A stretch of 64,000 nt of DNA from Nesterenkonia pannonica (lineage in GTDB: Bacteria; Actinomycetota; Actinomycetes; Actinomycetales; Micrococcaceae), in the NCBI RefSeq assembly GCF_019575955.1, contig NZ_CP080575.1, forward strand, positions 2,108,001-2,172,000, read 5' to 3'. How positions within the stretch are numbered: position 1 is the stretch's first letter; each line of letters begins with the position of its first letter. The position numbers and the translations under genes are program-made. The notes below the pieces were generated by a model. It was given only the letters and a program-made list of their open reading frames with translations, did not search any database and was not told the origin of the DNA. Of the stretch, positions 1 to 10,868 are shown piece after piece.

Positions 1-1
1 C

Positions 2-1032
2 CGCCCGGGGCGGGTGCTCATCAAGGACCGGCTCGCCCTGGAATCGATGCGCACCGTGGACGCGGTGCTGTTCGACAAGACCGGCACCCTCACCAAGGGA
101 CAGCCCACCGTCACCGGTGTCGAACCTGCCCAGGGCTGCGCCGACAATGAGGTCCTGGCCCTGGCTGCGGCAGCCGAGAGCGACAGCGAGCACCCGCTGG
201 CCCGGGCCATCGTCGGCGCAGCGCAGCATCGCAGTCTGGAGGTTCCCGCTGCCGAAGACTTCTCCTCATCCCCAGCCGTCGGCGTGCGCGCCACAGTTCA
301 AGGGAGGGCGATTCAGGTCGGCGGTCCCCATCTGCTCGCCGGAAGCCGCCGGGAGGAGCTTCCCGTCGCCGACACCTGGCGAAGCGAGGGGGCGATCATC
401 CTCCACGTGCTCGCCGACGGCGAGGTGATCGGCGCCCTGCGCCTGGCCGATGAGATTCGCCCCGAGTCTCACGCCACCGTCGAAGCACTGCACGCCGTCG
501 GCGCCGAGGTGGTCATGATCACTGGAGACGCCCAGGCCGTCGCCGAGACAGTCGCGGCCGAGCTTGGCATCGATCGGGTCTTCGCCGGAGTCCGCCCCGA
601 GGACAAAGCCGCCAAGGTCAAGGAGCTCCAAGAGGAAGGGCAGAAAGTGGCCATGGTCGGCGACGGAGTCAACGACGCCCCGCCCTGGCTCAAGCCGACG
701 TCGGAATCGCCCTCGGGGCAGGCACCGATGTGGCCATCGGTTCGGCCGGGGTCATCCTCGCCAGCTCCGACCCGCGATCGGTGCTTTCGGTGATCGACCT
801 CTCCCGCTCCAGTTATCGGAAGATGAAGCAGAACCTCTGGTGGGCCGCCGGGTACAACCTCATCTCCGTGCCGCTGGCCGCAGGAGTGCTCGCTCCCATC
901 GGGTTCGTGCTGCCGATGAGCGTCGGCGCGATCCTGATGTCCGCCTCCACCGTCGTCGTCGCCCTCAACGCCCAGCTGCTGCGCCGCCTGGACCTGCGGC
1001 CCGACGTCTCCACCCGCAGCCTCACCACCTAG
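2..1032 (+). CDS. Heavy-metal (copper-type) P1B ATPase, C-terminal part
   Basis: Cytoplasmic and C-terminal part of a metal-exporting P-type ATPase; the 5' end lies outside the window. The reading frame is already open at base 2. The phosphorylation motif DKTGTLT is near base 77, a TGDxxxxA-like hinge lies near base 523, and the GDGVNDAP hinge near base 660. Two hydrophobic helices follow at about 840-985. One base is missing at about 683-690: restoring it gives [20 protein letters not shown], as the family expects. It sits 8 bp upstream of a CsoR-type regulator, which favours Cu(I) as substrate. A different soft metal is possible because the membrane metal-binding motif is not in view. Confidence 0.9.
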
Positions 1033-1040
1033 GAGCCACC

Positions 1041-1343
1041 ATGCCCACAGAGACCCCCACCGGCCACGGCTACATCAGCGACAAAGACCGGTACCTCACA
1101 CGCCTGCGACGCATTGAGGGCCAAGCCCGAGGCATCCATCGCATGGTCGAGGAGGACACGTACTGCATCGACATCCTCACCCAGATCAGCGCGCTGACCT
1201 CCGCCCTCGAGAACGTCGCTCTGGGACTTTTGGACGACCACCTCAAGCATTGCGTCGCAGACGCCGCCAGAGCAGGCGGGGCAGAGGCCGACGAGAAGAT
1301 CAACGAAGCCTCTGCGGCGATCGCTCGTCTCGTGAAGTCCTGA
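1041..1343 (+). CDS. csoR: CsoR/RcnR-family metal-sensing repressor
   Basis: Intact 100-residue DUF156 protein, an all-helical tetrameric repressor that leaves DNA when it binds metal. The Cu(I) ligand set is visible as C42 (TYCIDIL), H67 and C71 (DHLKHC). The spacing of 25 and 4 residues is the same as in Mycobacterium tuberculosis CsoR C36-H61-C65. The N-terminal RLRRIEGQARGI helix is the conserved DNA-contact region. It lies 8 bp after the P-type ATPase gene and is probably cotranscribed with it, as in many actinobacterial copper operons. It is one of the few undamaged genes in the window. Confidence 0.95.
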   Translation: MPTETPTGHGYISDKDRYLTRLRRIEGQARGIHRMVEEDTYCIDILTQISALTSALENVALGLLDDHLKHCVADAARAGGAEADEKINEASAAIARLVKS

Positions 1344-1444
1344 ACCCGCGAGCGGCCGTCCACGGCCCTTCGACCGGCTGAGGCACTTCGATAGACTGCG
1401 CATCCGGCCTGACAAGGGGCTGGTCCGATTCTTAGGGGTATGAG

Positions 1445-2926
1445 ATGGACGAGCTGGTGGACACGCTGGAAGCCGTGGAGGATCCGGCCTGGCAATGGGT
1501 GGGCATCCCCGTCATCACCATCGCGGCCCTGTACCTGACATTCGGCACCCGCGTGGTGCAGCTGCGGCACCTGCCCAACATGTTTCGGGCCATCACCCAG
1601 CGCGCACAGCGGGACGACGGCGGACGCACCCGGTCACTCTCAGCCTTCCAAGCCTTCGCGGTGACCGCCTCGGCTCGGGTGGGCACCGGCAACATCGCCA
1701 AGCGTATCCGGGGCGATTGCGATGGGCGGTGCCGGTGCCGTGTTCTGGATGTGGGTGATGGCGCTGTTCACCGCCTCAGCGAGCTTCGTCGAATCCACGC
1801 TGGCCCAGCTCTACAAGACCCGCCGGTTCGACACCTTCAAAGGCGGGCCCGCCTACTACATCCAACGCGGGCTCGGCTCCCGCAAGGCTGGCATGGTCTT
1901 CGCGGTGCTCTTCATCTTCTGCTTCGCACTGAGCTTCACCTCACTGCAGGCCAACACCATCGTCGACACCGTCACCGGTGCTGCCGCGACCGCCGAGATG
2001 GGTGACGAGGCGACTCTCACATGGGCACTCGCGATCATCCTGGTTCTCCTGACGGGCACGGTCGTCATCTTCGGCGGGCTGCGCAAAGTGGCCCAGGTGG
2101 CCCAGAACGTAGTCCCCTGATGGCCACTCTCTACCTGGTGCTCGGCATCCTCGTGGTCATCATCAACATCGACCAGCTGCCAGCTGTCATCTCCTCCATC
2201 TTCAGTGAGGCCTTCGACTTCGGTGCGATCGCCGGTGGAGCATTCGGTGCGATGATCGTTGCTTGCGTTCAGCGCGGCATGCTCTCCAACGAGGCTAGGC
2301 ATGGGCTCAGTGCCCAACGTAGCCGCCACCGCAGACGTCTCCCACCCCGTCAAGCAGGGACTCGTGCAGACGCTCGGGGTGTACTTCGACACCTGGCTGA
2401 TCTGCTCGATCACATCCTTCATCATCCTCGTCACCTACTCGGACCCCATGGAGGCGGACGCGAACGTCGGTGCCGAACTGACACAGAGCGCGCTGGAACA
2501 GGCCTTCGGAGTCTTCGGCGCCATCGCCTTGGCAGCGATCATCTTCCTTGTCGCCTTCACGTCCATCCTGGGCAACTACTCCTACGGCGAGGCCAACGTC
2601 CTGTTCTTCTCGAGCTCGGAGACGGTCCGGAAGACGTTCGCCGTGGTGCTCACCGCCGTCGTCTTCATCGGTGCCACCATCGCAGTCGACCTCGCCTGGG
2701 CCATCGCGGAGTCGCGATGATCATCATCGCCCTGTTCAACCTGGTGGTCATCTGCATCCTCTCGCCGAAGGCGTTCAAGCTGCTGCGGCACTACGAGGAC
2801 CAGCGCAGGCAGGGGCTGCAGCCCGTCTTCACCGACACCGACCTCCCGGAGCTGAAGAACGTCGAATGCTGGGGCAAGGAGGACGTCCAGTACTACATGG
2901 ACGAGCGCTCCGCCGCACGGACGTAG
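1445..2926 (+). CDS. Sodium:alanine/glycine symporter, AGCS family (frameshifted)
   Basis: Integral membrane amino-acid symporter of the AGCS (AlsT/DagA) family, about 490 residues when the frames are joined. Family hallmarks are GTGNIAG (about 1687), GGPAYYI (about 1846), SNEAGMGSVPN (about 2286) and a C-terminal KAFKLLRHYEDQ tail. Frame changes occur near 1705, 2116, 2296 and 2712. The one at 2296 reads GAGGCTAGGCATGGG where GAG-GCC-GGC-ATG is expected. The ATG at 1445 follows a purine-rich AGGGGT. The hydrophobic profile continues unbroken across every frame change, so sequence error is more likely than decay. Substrate among Ala, Gly or Ser cannot be told. Confidence 0.88.
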
Positions 2927-2942
2927 CCGTCCAGACGAGAGC

Positions 2943-3579
2943 TCAGGCCAGGAGGGCTGTGGCCAGGGCCGCGCCCAGCACCATGGACGGTCCGAAGGGA
3001 ATGTCGACGCCCTGACCCCGGCGCCGGATGAGCACCACAATGAGGGCGACGACTCCGTTGAGGATGAACCCGAGCAGCGTCCCCGCGCCGACGTGCGTCC
3101 ACCCGAACCAGCCGAGGAAGAGGCCGATCACGGCCGCGAACTTCACATCGCCGAGCCCCAGGCCCGAGGGGGCGATGAGCGCAAGCACAAAATAGCCCAG
3201 CACCAGGGCCAGTGCTGCAAGCAGACCCCGACCAAGACTCCCCACTCCCCTGGACGGCCGCAGCGACAGTCAGCGGCAGCGCCAGAGCCGCGAACGTGCC
3301 CATCACCAGAGGGTCAGGCAGGCGTCGCTCGGCAAGGTCGACGACCACCAGCAGCGAGCACCCCACGCCGGCGGCCGCGAACGCCACCAGCTCCGCGGCA
3401 CTTCCGGCCAGCCATGCAGCGCCCGCACCGGCCAGCGCCGCGCACGGTACGTGGGCTCGCACCCTGAGCCACACGGACCCGGCCTCGTCGTAGGTTCTCA
3501 CGGCAGGGGTGAGGAGCCAGGCGGCCAGCGCCGCGACGACGACCGCAGCCAGCAGAGCCCAGAGCGGGTCCACCGTCAC
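2943..3579 (-). CDS. tadV: Prepilin peptidase, A24 family (TadV/CpaA type; one frameshift)
   Basis: Polytopic aspartic protease that processes Flp prepilin and the pseudopilin-like TadE proteins. Both catalytic aspartates are in recognisable settings: D in VVDLAERRLPDP and D in GLGLGDVKFAA. Joined length is about 211 residues with mostly hydrophobic segments. A single frame change near 3240 lies between the two motifs. The GTG start at 3579 overlaps the tadC stop by four bases (GTGA), which supports translational coupling. It is the last gene of the Tad locus. Confidence 0.88.
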
Positions 3580-4475
3580 ATGCCCCCGAAGGTGTCAGCG
3601 ATGTTGATGGCAGCCGGGCCCATGACCACGATGAAGATCACCGGAAGGATGAACAGCATCAGAGGCGGAAGCACCTTCACAGGAATCTTCTGAGCCTTCT
3701 CCTCAGCCCGCTGCCGGCGCTTCAGGCGCATCTCATCGGCCTGAGTGTTCAGCACTCCAGCGATGGAGACCCCATAGGCGTCGGCCTGGATCACGGCGCG
3801 GACGAACCGGCGCAGGTTCGTCACGGTGGTGCGTTCGGTGAGGCTCTCGAATGCCTGGCGCCGTGAGCTGCCCATCTGAATGTCCTGCAGGGTGCGCACC
3901 AGCTCCTCCGCGAGAGGCCCCTTGCCGTTCTCGGCGGCACGCGCCATGGCGGCGTCGAACCCGAGGCCTGCCTCCACCGCGATGGTCATCTGATCCAGGG
4001 TATCGGCGAGCTCCAGTTCGATCTGCTGGCTGCGCTTCTGCCCGTGGCTGTTGAGCAGCAGCTCGGGCAGAAAGTACACCACCACTGTGACCAGCAGTGC
4101 GATTAGAACCGTCAGAGGCGCCGGGCCGGAAAGCATAATCAGCACGTTCAGCACGAGGGCCGTCGGAATCCACAGGAGCTTCAGCGTGAGCAGCTTCTCC
4201 AGGGTCCAGGCTGCGGGCCGCCCGGCCAGCGTGTGCTGACGGTCCAGCACGCGGACGACCAGGTCCGGCGTCATTCGCCGGGCCAGCGACACAGACGCCC
4301 GGCCTGACCTGGTGCCCTGGTCATCACTGGTGGCGGCTATGAGGCTCACGCCGCCGCGCCGCAGGTTGGCCCGGGCACCGCGGCGGACCGGGTCCACGAC
4401 GGTCCATGTCACCCATGCGCCGAGCCCCGCGGCCAGTGCGGCACATGCGGCGGCGATCAGAACGATGTCAGGCAT
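3576..4475 (-). CDS. tadC: Tad secretion inner-membrane platform protein TadC
   Basis: Intact 299-residue type II secretion F-domain protein (GspF/TadC). It forms the inner-membrane platform with TadB and couples TadA ATP hydrolysis to Flp pilin polymerisation. An N-terminal transmembrane helix (residues about 3-25), a central helix pair (about 100-145), the F domain (about 150-265, with LADTLDQMTIAVEAGLGFD) and a C-terminal helix (LMLFILPVIFIVVMGP) are visible. It starts 5 bp after the tadB stop and overlaps the prepilin peptidase gene. Confidence 0.93.
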   Translation of the reverse strand: MPDIVLIAAACAALAAGLGAWVTWTVVDPVRRGARANLRRGGVSLIAATSDDQGTRSGRASVSLARRMTPDLVVRVLDRQHTLAGRPAAWTLEKLLTLKLLWIPTALVLNVLIMLSGPAPLTVLIALLVTVVVYFLPELLLNSHGQKRSQQIELELADTLDQMTIAVEAGLGFDAAMARAAENGKGPLAEELVRTLQDIQMGSSRRQAFESLTERTTVTNLRRFVRAVIQADAYGVSIAGVLNTQADEMRLKRRQRAEEKAQKIPVKVLPPLMLFILPVIFIVVMGPAAINIADTFGGM

Positions 4476-4480
4476 GGCGA

Positions 4481-5430
4481 TCAGAACTTGACCTCGACGG
4501 TCTTCCGCAGCCAGAGTCCCCGATGATAAGCATCAGCACGGCCGTGACCATCAGCCCGTATCCGAGCAGACTTTCGGTGAACGGGGCGAGGTAGCTGGGG
4601 TTGGTGACGAGCAGAAACGCCGCCAGTCCGAAGGGAAGCACCATGAGGATGAGGGCAGAGAGCCTTCCTCGGCGCTGAGGGTGGCGACCTGCCCGCGGAT
4701 CTCGTTGCGCTGACGGATGGTGTCGGCCACCCCGTCGAGGACTTCGGCGAGGTTGCCGCCGACCTCACGGTTGATGGCGATGGCTTGGGTGACCCAGGAG
4801 AAGTCTTCGCTGGCCATGCGCTCCGCGGTGACGTCCAGGGCGAGACCGAGGTCCCGTCCCACGCGCGTCTCGTTGACGATGCGCGCGAACTCCTCAGCCG
4901 TCGGGCTGTCTGCCTCTTTGGCCACGGAGGACAGCGCCTGCGGAAGGCTGTGGCCTGCGCGCAGGTTGGATGCCATGAGCTGCAGGGAGTCGTCGAGCTG
5001 CTCGGCGAACTGCTTCTGACGCTTCGTGATGCGGATGCTCAGCGTGATCCTGGCGCCCAGCGGCACCACGGCCGCGAGGACGATCGCCAGCAGCGGGCCG
5101 TTCAGCAGAAGTCCCAGGCTGCGCCGACCAGTGAGCCGACGAGGATCAGGAACACGAAGTCCTGCGGTCGGGTCTTCATCCCCGCCAGCTCCAGGGTGGA
5201 TTCGCTTACCGGGGTGCCGCGGCGCCCCATCGCGCGCTCGATGGCACCGGTGGCAGCCGCCGCACCCCGCTGCAGCGCACTGGGCCTCGGGACGTATCCG
5301 GGCCGTCTGCGACTGACAGGAATGCGGACCGGCCCAGGAGACAGCAGCAGATAGCAGAGAAGCCCGACGGCCAGCGCGCCTGCCACCACGGCGACGGCAA
5401 CTGCGGATGCCGCTCCAGCAGCTCGTTCAT
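4481..5430 (-). CDS. tadB: Tad secretion inner-membrane platform protein TadB (frameshifted)
   Basis: Second GspF-domain platform protein of the Tad machine. The F domain contains LDDSLQLMASNLRAGHSLPQ and VTQAIAINREVGGNLAEVLD, and is followed by two hydrophobic helices and the basic tail LRKTVEVKF. The ATG at 5430 follows GGACGGGG and lies 14 bp after the tadA stop. Frame changes fall near 5400, 5110, 4665 and 4520. Joining them restores a protein of about 315 residues, the usual TadB size. Apparent truncation is therefore probably technical. Confidence 0.87.
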
Positions 5431-5444
5431 CGCCCCGTCCCGGC

Positions 5445-6908
5445 TTATGGCTGAGCGAAGACGTGCGGAGACACCGTGATGCCCATCTCCTCGAAACGAT
5501 CGGTGAAGCGCGGCCGGATGCCCGTGGAGACCGGTTTGCCGAGGAAGGTGCCGGATTCGTCGACGCCTGCGGAGTAGTCGAAGAGGAAGACGTCCTGGAG
5601 GGTGACGGTCTGGCCCTCCATGCCGTGCACCTCGGTGACCGCGGTGACGCGCCGGGTGCCGTCCCGGAGTCGGGTGAGCTGCACGATGACGTCCACCGCT
5701 GAGGCGATCTGCTCACGGATGGCGCGCAGCGGCAGGTCCATGCTTACCATGAGCACCAGGGTCTCCAGGCGTGAGATGGCGTCCCTCGGGAGTTGGCGTG
5801 CACCGTGGAGAGGGAGCCGTCGTGGCCGGTGTTCATCGCTTGGAGCATGTCCAGGCTCTCCCGCCGCGTACCTCGCCGACCACAATCCGGTCCGGGCGCA
5901 TACGCAGGAGTTGCGCACCAGATCTCGGATGCTGACCTCGCCTTTGCCTTCGACGTTGGGGGACGGGACTCGAGCCGGACCACGTGGTCCTGCTGCAGCT
6001 GCAGCTCCACGGCGTCCTCGATGGTGACGATGCGTTCGCCCTCGGGGATGAAGGAGGAAAGGACGTTGAGCAGGGTCGTCTTGCCGGAGCCGGTGCCCCG
6101 GAGACGATCACGTTGAGCTTGGCCGCCACACACGCATCCAGCAGTTCGACCATCTCGGGGCTGAGCGTGCCGAACCGGACGAGGTCAGCAGCCTTGAAGG
6201 GGTCTTTGCTGAACTTCCTGATGGTCAGGGATGAGCCGTTGAACGCCAGCGGGGGTATGACGGCATTGACACGCGAGCCGTCGAGGAGCCGGGCGTCGAC
6301 CATGGGGGCGGACTCGTCGATGCGGCGCCCGATCCGGGAGACGATCCGTTCGATCACCAGACGCAGGTGCTCCTCCGAGGCGAACCGGCTGGCGGCCTGC
6401 TGCAGCTGGCCGGACTTCTCGATGTAGATCTTCTCGGGCCCGTTGACCATGACCTCAGTGACCTCGGGGTCATCGAGCAGGCGCTGCAGCGGACCGTAGC
6501 CGAGGACGTCGTCCTGAACCTCTGCGGTGAGCCGTCGTCGCTCCTCGCTGCTGAGCGGGATGGAGGACTTCTCGATCACGGTGTTCAGCTCGGCCCGGAC
6601 CAGAGAGTGGAGCTGGTGCTCGGCCAGGGAGGGGTCGTTCAGCCGTGCCCCGATCCTTTTAAACAGCGTGGCGGCGGCGTCGTCCTTCAGCTGCCGCAGC
6701 GCGTCGTCGGGTTCTGACTCGGCTTTGGGGGCCGCGGGCTTCTTGGTGCCGCCGCCTGCCTTGCGGATGGCCGCCCGGGTGACTGGGGCGGGCCGGAATC
6801 CTCAGGGGTCTCGGCGTCGGCGGAGGTGTCTGCGGACTTCTGGGCGGAGCGGCCGTTGGACTGCTGCTGACGCCGCTGCGCCGCTTGGAGCCGTTCGGAC
6901 AGGCTCAT
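5445..6908 (-). CDS. tadA: Tad pilus assembly ATPase TadA/CpaF (frameshifted)
   Basis: Hexameric secretion ATPase that powers Flp pilus assembly. Order of elements: a low-complexity Q/S/P-rich head (about residues 1-60), the conserved N-domain (VLGYGPLQRLLDDPEVTEVMVNG), Walker A GTGSGKTT near 6090, the Asp box (TIEDAVELQL), Walker B-type RPDRIVVGEVRGG, and a His box (GHDGSLSTVHAN). Frame changes lie near 6790, 6100, 5955, 5865 and 5785. The ATG at 6908 overlaps the tadZ stop (ATGA). Joined length of about 487 residues fits the actinobacterial CpaF type. Confidence 0.9.
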
Positions 6909-8093
6909 CGTGATTTCCTCCGTCGCTCGCGAACCCGTCCGCGCCGGTCCAGGTCGACGCCGTCGGGCAGCAGGCTGCTCGCCAGCGGAGCCAGCGCCTT
7001 CACCAGGGGGTCTCGGATGCCCGACTGCATGAGGGGCACGCCGACGTTCAGTGAGGCGGGCGCCGCCTTGGACACAGGTATTGAGGTTTCGACCGCAACG
7101 CCCAGCGTCTCGTCGACGTCCTTGCGGGTGACGCCGTGGGTGGTGTCCGCGAAGTTGACCACCACGTGGTAGTTACCAGTGAACATCTGCAGCACGGAGA
7201 GGGTGTCCACCACTTTGCGCAGCCCGGAGACCCCGGGCACGCTCAGCGTGGTGAGCAGCAGCGGGTCGGTGGTCTGGTCGAGGGCGCCGAGCGTGTGATC
7301 GGAGATGCCGGGTGAGGTGTCGACCACCACGTACTCGAACTCGCGGCTGAGCAGTTGGAGCAGTTGGCTGATCTGGCCGCTGGTGATGCTGTCCCCTGCC
7401 GCCGGGCTCTCCGGTGCGGGGACGACGTAGAGCCCGGTCTCGTGCAAGGTGAGCCGCGTTTTGAGCGCGATGGTGTCGCCGCTGGCTGCGCTCTGCAGCA
7501 CATCGGGGAGGAAGTGCTCGGGGGTGAGGTTCAGGGCGGTGGCCACGTCGCCGAACTGCAGGTCCAGGTCGACGATGACGGTGGAGTGCGGCACGGCGAC
7601 GGCGCAGGCTACGGCGAGGTTGGTGGCGATGGTCGTCTTGCCGGCACCCCTTTGGGCGAAACGACGGTGATGACACGGCCGGTGGGCTCCTGGTCCTGGG
7701 CGGCGGCGTGCCGGGCGGTGAGCTTCTCTGCCAGCTGGACGGCGCTGCCGAGTGCCTGTTCCACCTGGTGCTCGTCGGCGTCGGAGGGCACCAGGTCTTT
7801 GACGCCTACCCGCATGGCTCGCAGGCCCAGTGTTTCGGCGTCGTCGGCGATCATCAGCAGCACGGTGTCAGGGTGCTCGGCCGAGAATCGTGCGGCCAGT
7901 GAGAGGGCCAGCTCTGGGTCCTCCCGGGCGTCGAGGACCAGAACTTCGGGGGCTGAGGCACCGTTGAGCCGTCCCAGCAGGTCCGATGGGGCCTCCGACT
8001 CGGGTGCGGGCAGCGGCATGTAGGCCACGCCTACCGCCTGGGCGTAGGCGGCTTCGACGTCGAGGCCTGCGCCACCACGGCGATGCGGATCAT
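6905..8093 (-). CDS. tadZ: TadZ/CpaE-like pilus localisation ATPase (frameshifted)
   Basis: MinD/ParA-family protein with an atypical receiver-like N-terminal domain, which places the Tad machine in the cell. The start ATG at 8093 overlaps the upstream cpaB stop, and the first residues read MIRIAVVAQ. A receiver-like domain (EVLVLDAREDPELALSLAARF) is followed by VITVVSPKG-GAGKTT (deviant Walker A, interrupted near 7650), IVDLDLQFGDVA and VVDTSPGISDHTL. Frame changes occur near 8062 and 7650. Joined length is about 396 residues. Confidence 0.87.
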
Positions 8094-8801
8094 TCGAGCA
8101 CATCCTCGGGGCTGACGGGACCGGTCTCATCCTCGGGGCGTCGTCCGGTTCCAGGGACAGCCAGATCCCGTGGAATTCGGCGGCGTGGGCGACGAGCTTG
8201 GCGTCCGGCGCCTCGACGGCGAGCGTGACCATGAGGCTGTCTGCCGCTGCTTCGGTGGTCTCGTTGCCTTCTTCGTCCTCCACGACGCTGACCCCGCCCT
8301 GCACCCGGGTGACGAGGACCTTCTGGAGCGTCAGCTGGGTTTCGGTCTCTCCGGCGCTGACGAAGAACCCGACGGTGTCCCCGGCGGCGAGGTGGCCGCC
8401 GATGACCCGCGTGGTGGGGAGCTGGACGGTGATCTGGTGGTAGCCCTCAGGTGCTTGGACTTCATCATCGGGTTCGAGGTCCTCGGGGCGAGCGAACCGT
8501 CCCGGGACGAGCTGCTCACCGGGGTAAAGGGCGGTGATGGTGACCTCACCGGAGACGTCCTCGAGCGAGGTGAGCGCACCCTGCACCACGGTGGCGGCGG
8601 GCACGTCGTCGGCGGTCACGTACTCCCCAGCTCGGAGGCCGGTGTGCCTTCGGGGACCTGGTCGGAGACGACGAGCACCGTCTCCGGCTCCATGTCGGCC
8701 ATCGCGCGCTCATCCGCCTGGGTGACGTAGTTGATGACGAGTACGGCAGCTATGACTGCGAGGACTGCTGCAATGAGGGCGGCCAGAATACGACGGGACA
8801 A
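8090..8801 (-). CDS. cpaB: Flp pilus assembly protein CpaB/RcpC, SAF domain (frameshifted)
   Basis: Single-pass envelope protein with a SAF/CpaB domain, thought to help pilus passage through the cell wall. An N-terminal transmembrane helix (LAALIAAVLAVIAAVLVINYV) precedes the SAF-like region (YVTADDVPAATVVQ, LYPGEQLVPGRF) and the CpaB segment with GDTVGFFV. The start appears to be TTG at 8801. Frame changes near 8625 and 8145 are single-base losses. The stop overlaps the tadZ start (ATGA). Joined length is about 237 residues and the C-terminus is acidic. Confidence 0.82.
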
Positions 8802-8811
8802 TCAGTAATCC

Positions 8812-9850
8812 TTACTCGGAAGCGCTCGGGGTCAGGGCCACCACGGAAGCCCCGAGGCGCGGTCCGTCGGGGCTGTAATCAAAGTTTTCGGTCAGATCGA
8901 CGAAACGCACGAAGCTGCCGCTGATGCAGCGGCTACTGCCGCTGCAGGGTGCTTGGTAGCTCGCACCGGAAAAGCGGTAACCCGTGAGTTTGAAGGCCGC
9001 GTATCCGAAAATACGGTACTCCCTGCTCCGACCTTCGCCCCGAACCTCAGAGAAGATCGGCAGCAGCACGGTCTCCCCACTCGGCTCTTGATGTCGTTCT
9101 CATCATTGCAGGGAAGTTGTTGCCGGGGTCAGATCCGACCCACCCCCGATGGCCGACGTGTTCTCCCCGCACTGCCCGCTGGTATCCACCCAGCCGAAAC
9201 CGCCCGGGAGCTTCTGGTCCTCCCCACTCTGCGCACCTCCGAAGGGATCCTCGCAGTCGGCGTCCAACTCCTCGTCGAAGTCGGCGCGTTTGATTACGCG
9301 TTCTGGAGTTGAGGAAGGTATGTCGACTCCAGTCACGGCGTTGGTCTCGGGGTCCCGGAGCACCGTGATGCCGTCAGAGCCACCATCGAGCTCGCACCAG
9401 GAGATCACAAACGGCAGAACGGAAGTCCCACCCGTGGGGTAGCCCCAGCGTGCGCTGGACTCCGCCTCCAAAGGGGTCTCATCAATGCCGACGATGGGTC
9501 CGAACCAGTGATCGAAGACACTCGCAGTCTCGACCGCGACTGTTCCTGCGGACGTGTCGAGACCGTCTGGGCCGATCCCCGTCTGCCGAACCGATGGTGA
9601 CGTTGGCTGTGGCCATCTGCTGCGCCGTACCAGCCGCAGTGCCTGCATCACAGTTGGCATCGTCCTCATATCGGGCACAGTCCTGCGCGATGGCCAGCGC
9701 TCCAGCATCCGCCCCAGTCTGCAGCTGCTGCTTCGTCGCATGCATCGCGGCCACGTCGATAGCGAGTGCGGCAAGAATCATGATCGGCACCAGCATCAGC
9801 GCCACGATGACGCCGACCGCACCACGGTCGTTGTTCTTCAGCCGTTGCAT
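8812..9850 (-). CDS. TadG-like pseudopilin/minor pilus protein (frameshifted)
   Basis: Membrane-anchored Tad protein. After MQRLKNNDRGAVGVIVALML, a TadE/TadG-type leader with GA|VGVIVALMLVPIMILAALAIDVAAMHATKQQLQTGAD, follows a long extracytoplasmic domain rich in Asp, Ser and Gly with several cysteines. The Flp-like start resembles prepilin leaders processed by the A24 peptidase. The ATG at 9850 overlaps the end of tadE. Frame changes near 9590 and 9108 divide it; joined length is about 346 residues. It fits the 'pilus assembly protein TadG' class, but the C-terminal domain has no motif I can name. Confidence 0.75.
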
Positions 9851-10224
9851 CGCATGGTTCCCTTGCCCGTCAGCGTGATGGGAGTGCCCAGGCCCAAGAG
9901 TTCCAACGGGTAACGGATCACGAGGGTGGCCGTGTCGCCTGCTTCGCACGAGGAAGGCGACACTGTGATCTGGGACGAGGCGACGCTGGCCGACGGAGAA
10001 GCCGATGAGATGGCCGTCTCGCTTGCCTCGTCGGAGTCGTCGCTCAGCGCCATGATCCTGACCCCGTCACGTGCAGCGTTCGAGAGCACCGACTGCACAT
10101 GAAATGCGTGGCCGAACGCGGTGATCCCCAGAAGGAGGGCGACAAGGACCGGAGCAACCAACGCGAACTCCACCGCCGAAGCCCCACGGTCACGCTCGCG
10201 TGTTCTCATTTGGGTCCTCTTCAC
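9838..10224 (-). CDS. tadE: TadE-like pseudopilin
   Basis: Intact 128-residue (or 123-residue) small exported protein with the TadE signature RDRGASAVEFALVAPVLVALLLGITAFGHAF: a basic head, a Gly-Ala processing site, a Glu at +5 and one hydrophobic helix. It probably serves as a minor pseudopilin of the Tad pilus. GTG at 10224 or ATG at 10209 can start it. Its 3' end overlaps the following tadG-like start by 13 bases. The remainder is Ser-rich with two cysteines. Confidence 0.85.
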   Translation of the reverse strand: MKRTQMRTRERDRGASAVEFALVAPVLVALLLGITAFGHAFHVQSVLSNAARDGVRIMALSDDSDEASETAISSASPSASVASSQITVSPSSCEAGDTATLVIRYPLELLGLGTPITLTGKGTMRCNG

Positions 10225-10321
10225 GGGGCTGGGTTATCAGTGGGGTGACCGTACGCCAGTTGCCGGTGGACCCTGATGCGGGCCCACCGGCAACTCACCG
10301 CCTAGCGGTTCCGAAATGGCC

Positions 10322-10543
10322 TTATCCTCCTGGGTTGACTTCTGAGTCCAGGGTTGTCTCTACATCTGTGAAGATTCCATCGAGCGTCCCACCGAGGAGG
10401 ACAACTGCTCCAATGATGATCGCTGCGATCAGGCCGACGAGCAGGCCGTACTCCACGGCGGTGGCGCCGCGGTCCTTACGGCTGTCCACGCGCTCAGAAA
10501 CCATGGACTGGAGGGTTGCGAAAAGTGAGTATGCGCGCATCAT
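10322..10543 (-). CDS. flp: Flp-family type IVb pilin
   Basis: Major subunit of the Tad pilus, 73 residues. The prepilin motif is RGATAVEYGLLVGLIAAIIIGAVV: cleavage is expected after Gly, leaving ATAVEY with the conserved Glu and Tyr, followed by the polymerisation helix and a short acidic tail. I chose ATG 10543 (second ATG at 10540) because AAAGGA lies 7 bases upstream; an upstream in-frame extension lacks a ribosome site. It is the first gene of the nine-gene Tad operon. Confidence 0.9.
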   Translation of the reverse strand: MMRAYSLFATLQSMVSERVDSRKDRGATAVEYGLLVGLIAAIIIGAVVLLGGTLDGIFTDVETTLDSEVNPGG

Positions 10544-10868
10544 GAGGCATTCCTTTACATCAAGGTAAGTGGTAGGGCGGCGGAGCGAGATTCCTGCATC
10601 CATGCGTGATCAAGATCCAAAAGAATTCTGACATCTGTTTGCATGGTCTGCAAGTTTGCATGTTAGGCCCAGTTTCATAGTGTGCATAGTTGCCAGTTCT
10701 GTGGTCAGATCTCAGGCAGCTTGAGCTCACCGGGATCGCACCACTTGACCCCACCGCTGTTGCAGGCTCGCAAATGCGCCGATTCCGCATCTTCGCGTCA
10801 CCCACAAGAAGAATCTTGCTGAACGGGAAAAGGGTTGAGCAGCACAGTCACGCGGTATAATCTCCTGC
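10544..10868. promoter_or_regulatory. Divergent intergenic region between flp and the TetR gene
   Basis: About 325 bases with lower GC than the flanks. On the minus strand TTGCAG and CAGAAT with 17-base spacing (about 10651 to 10623) could be the flp promoter. The 9-mer GTTTGCATG occurs twice in direct orientation (about 10638 and 10654) next to it and could be a regulator site. On the plus strand TATAAT lies at 10856-10861 with TTGAGC at 10835. The predicted transcription start is practically at the ATG at 10869, so the TetR mRNA is probably leaderless. No gene was recognised here. Confidence 0.5.
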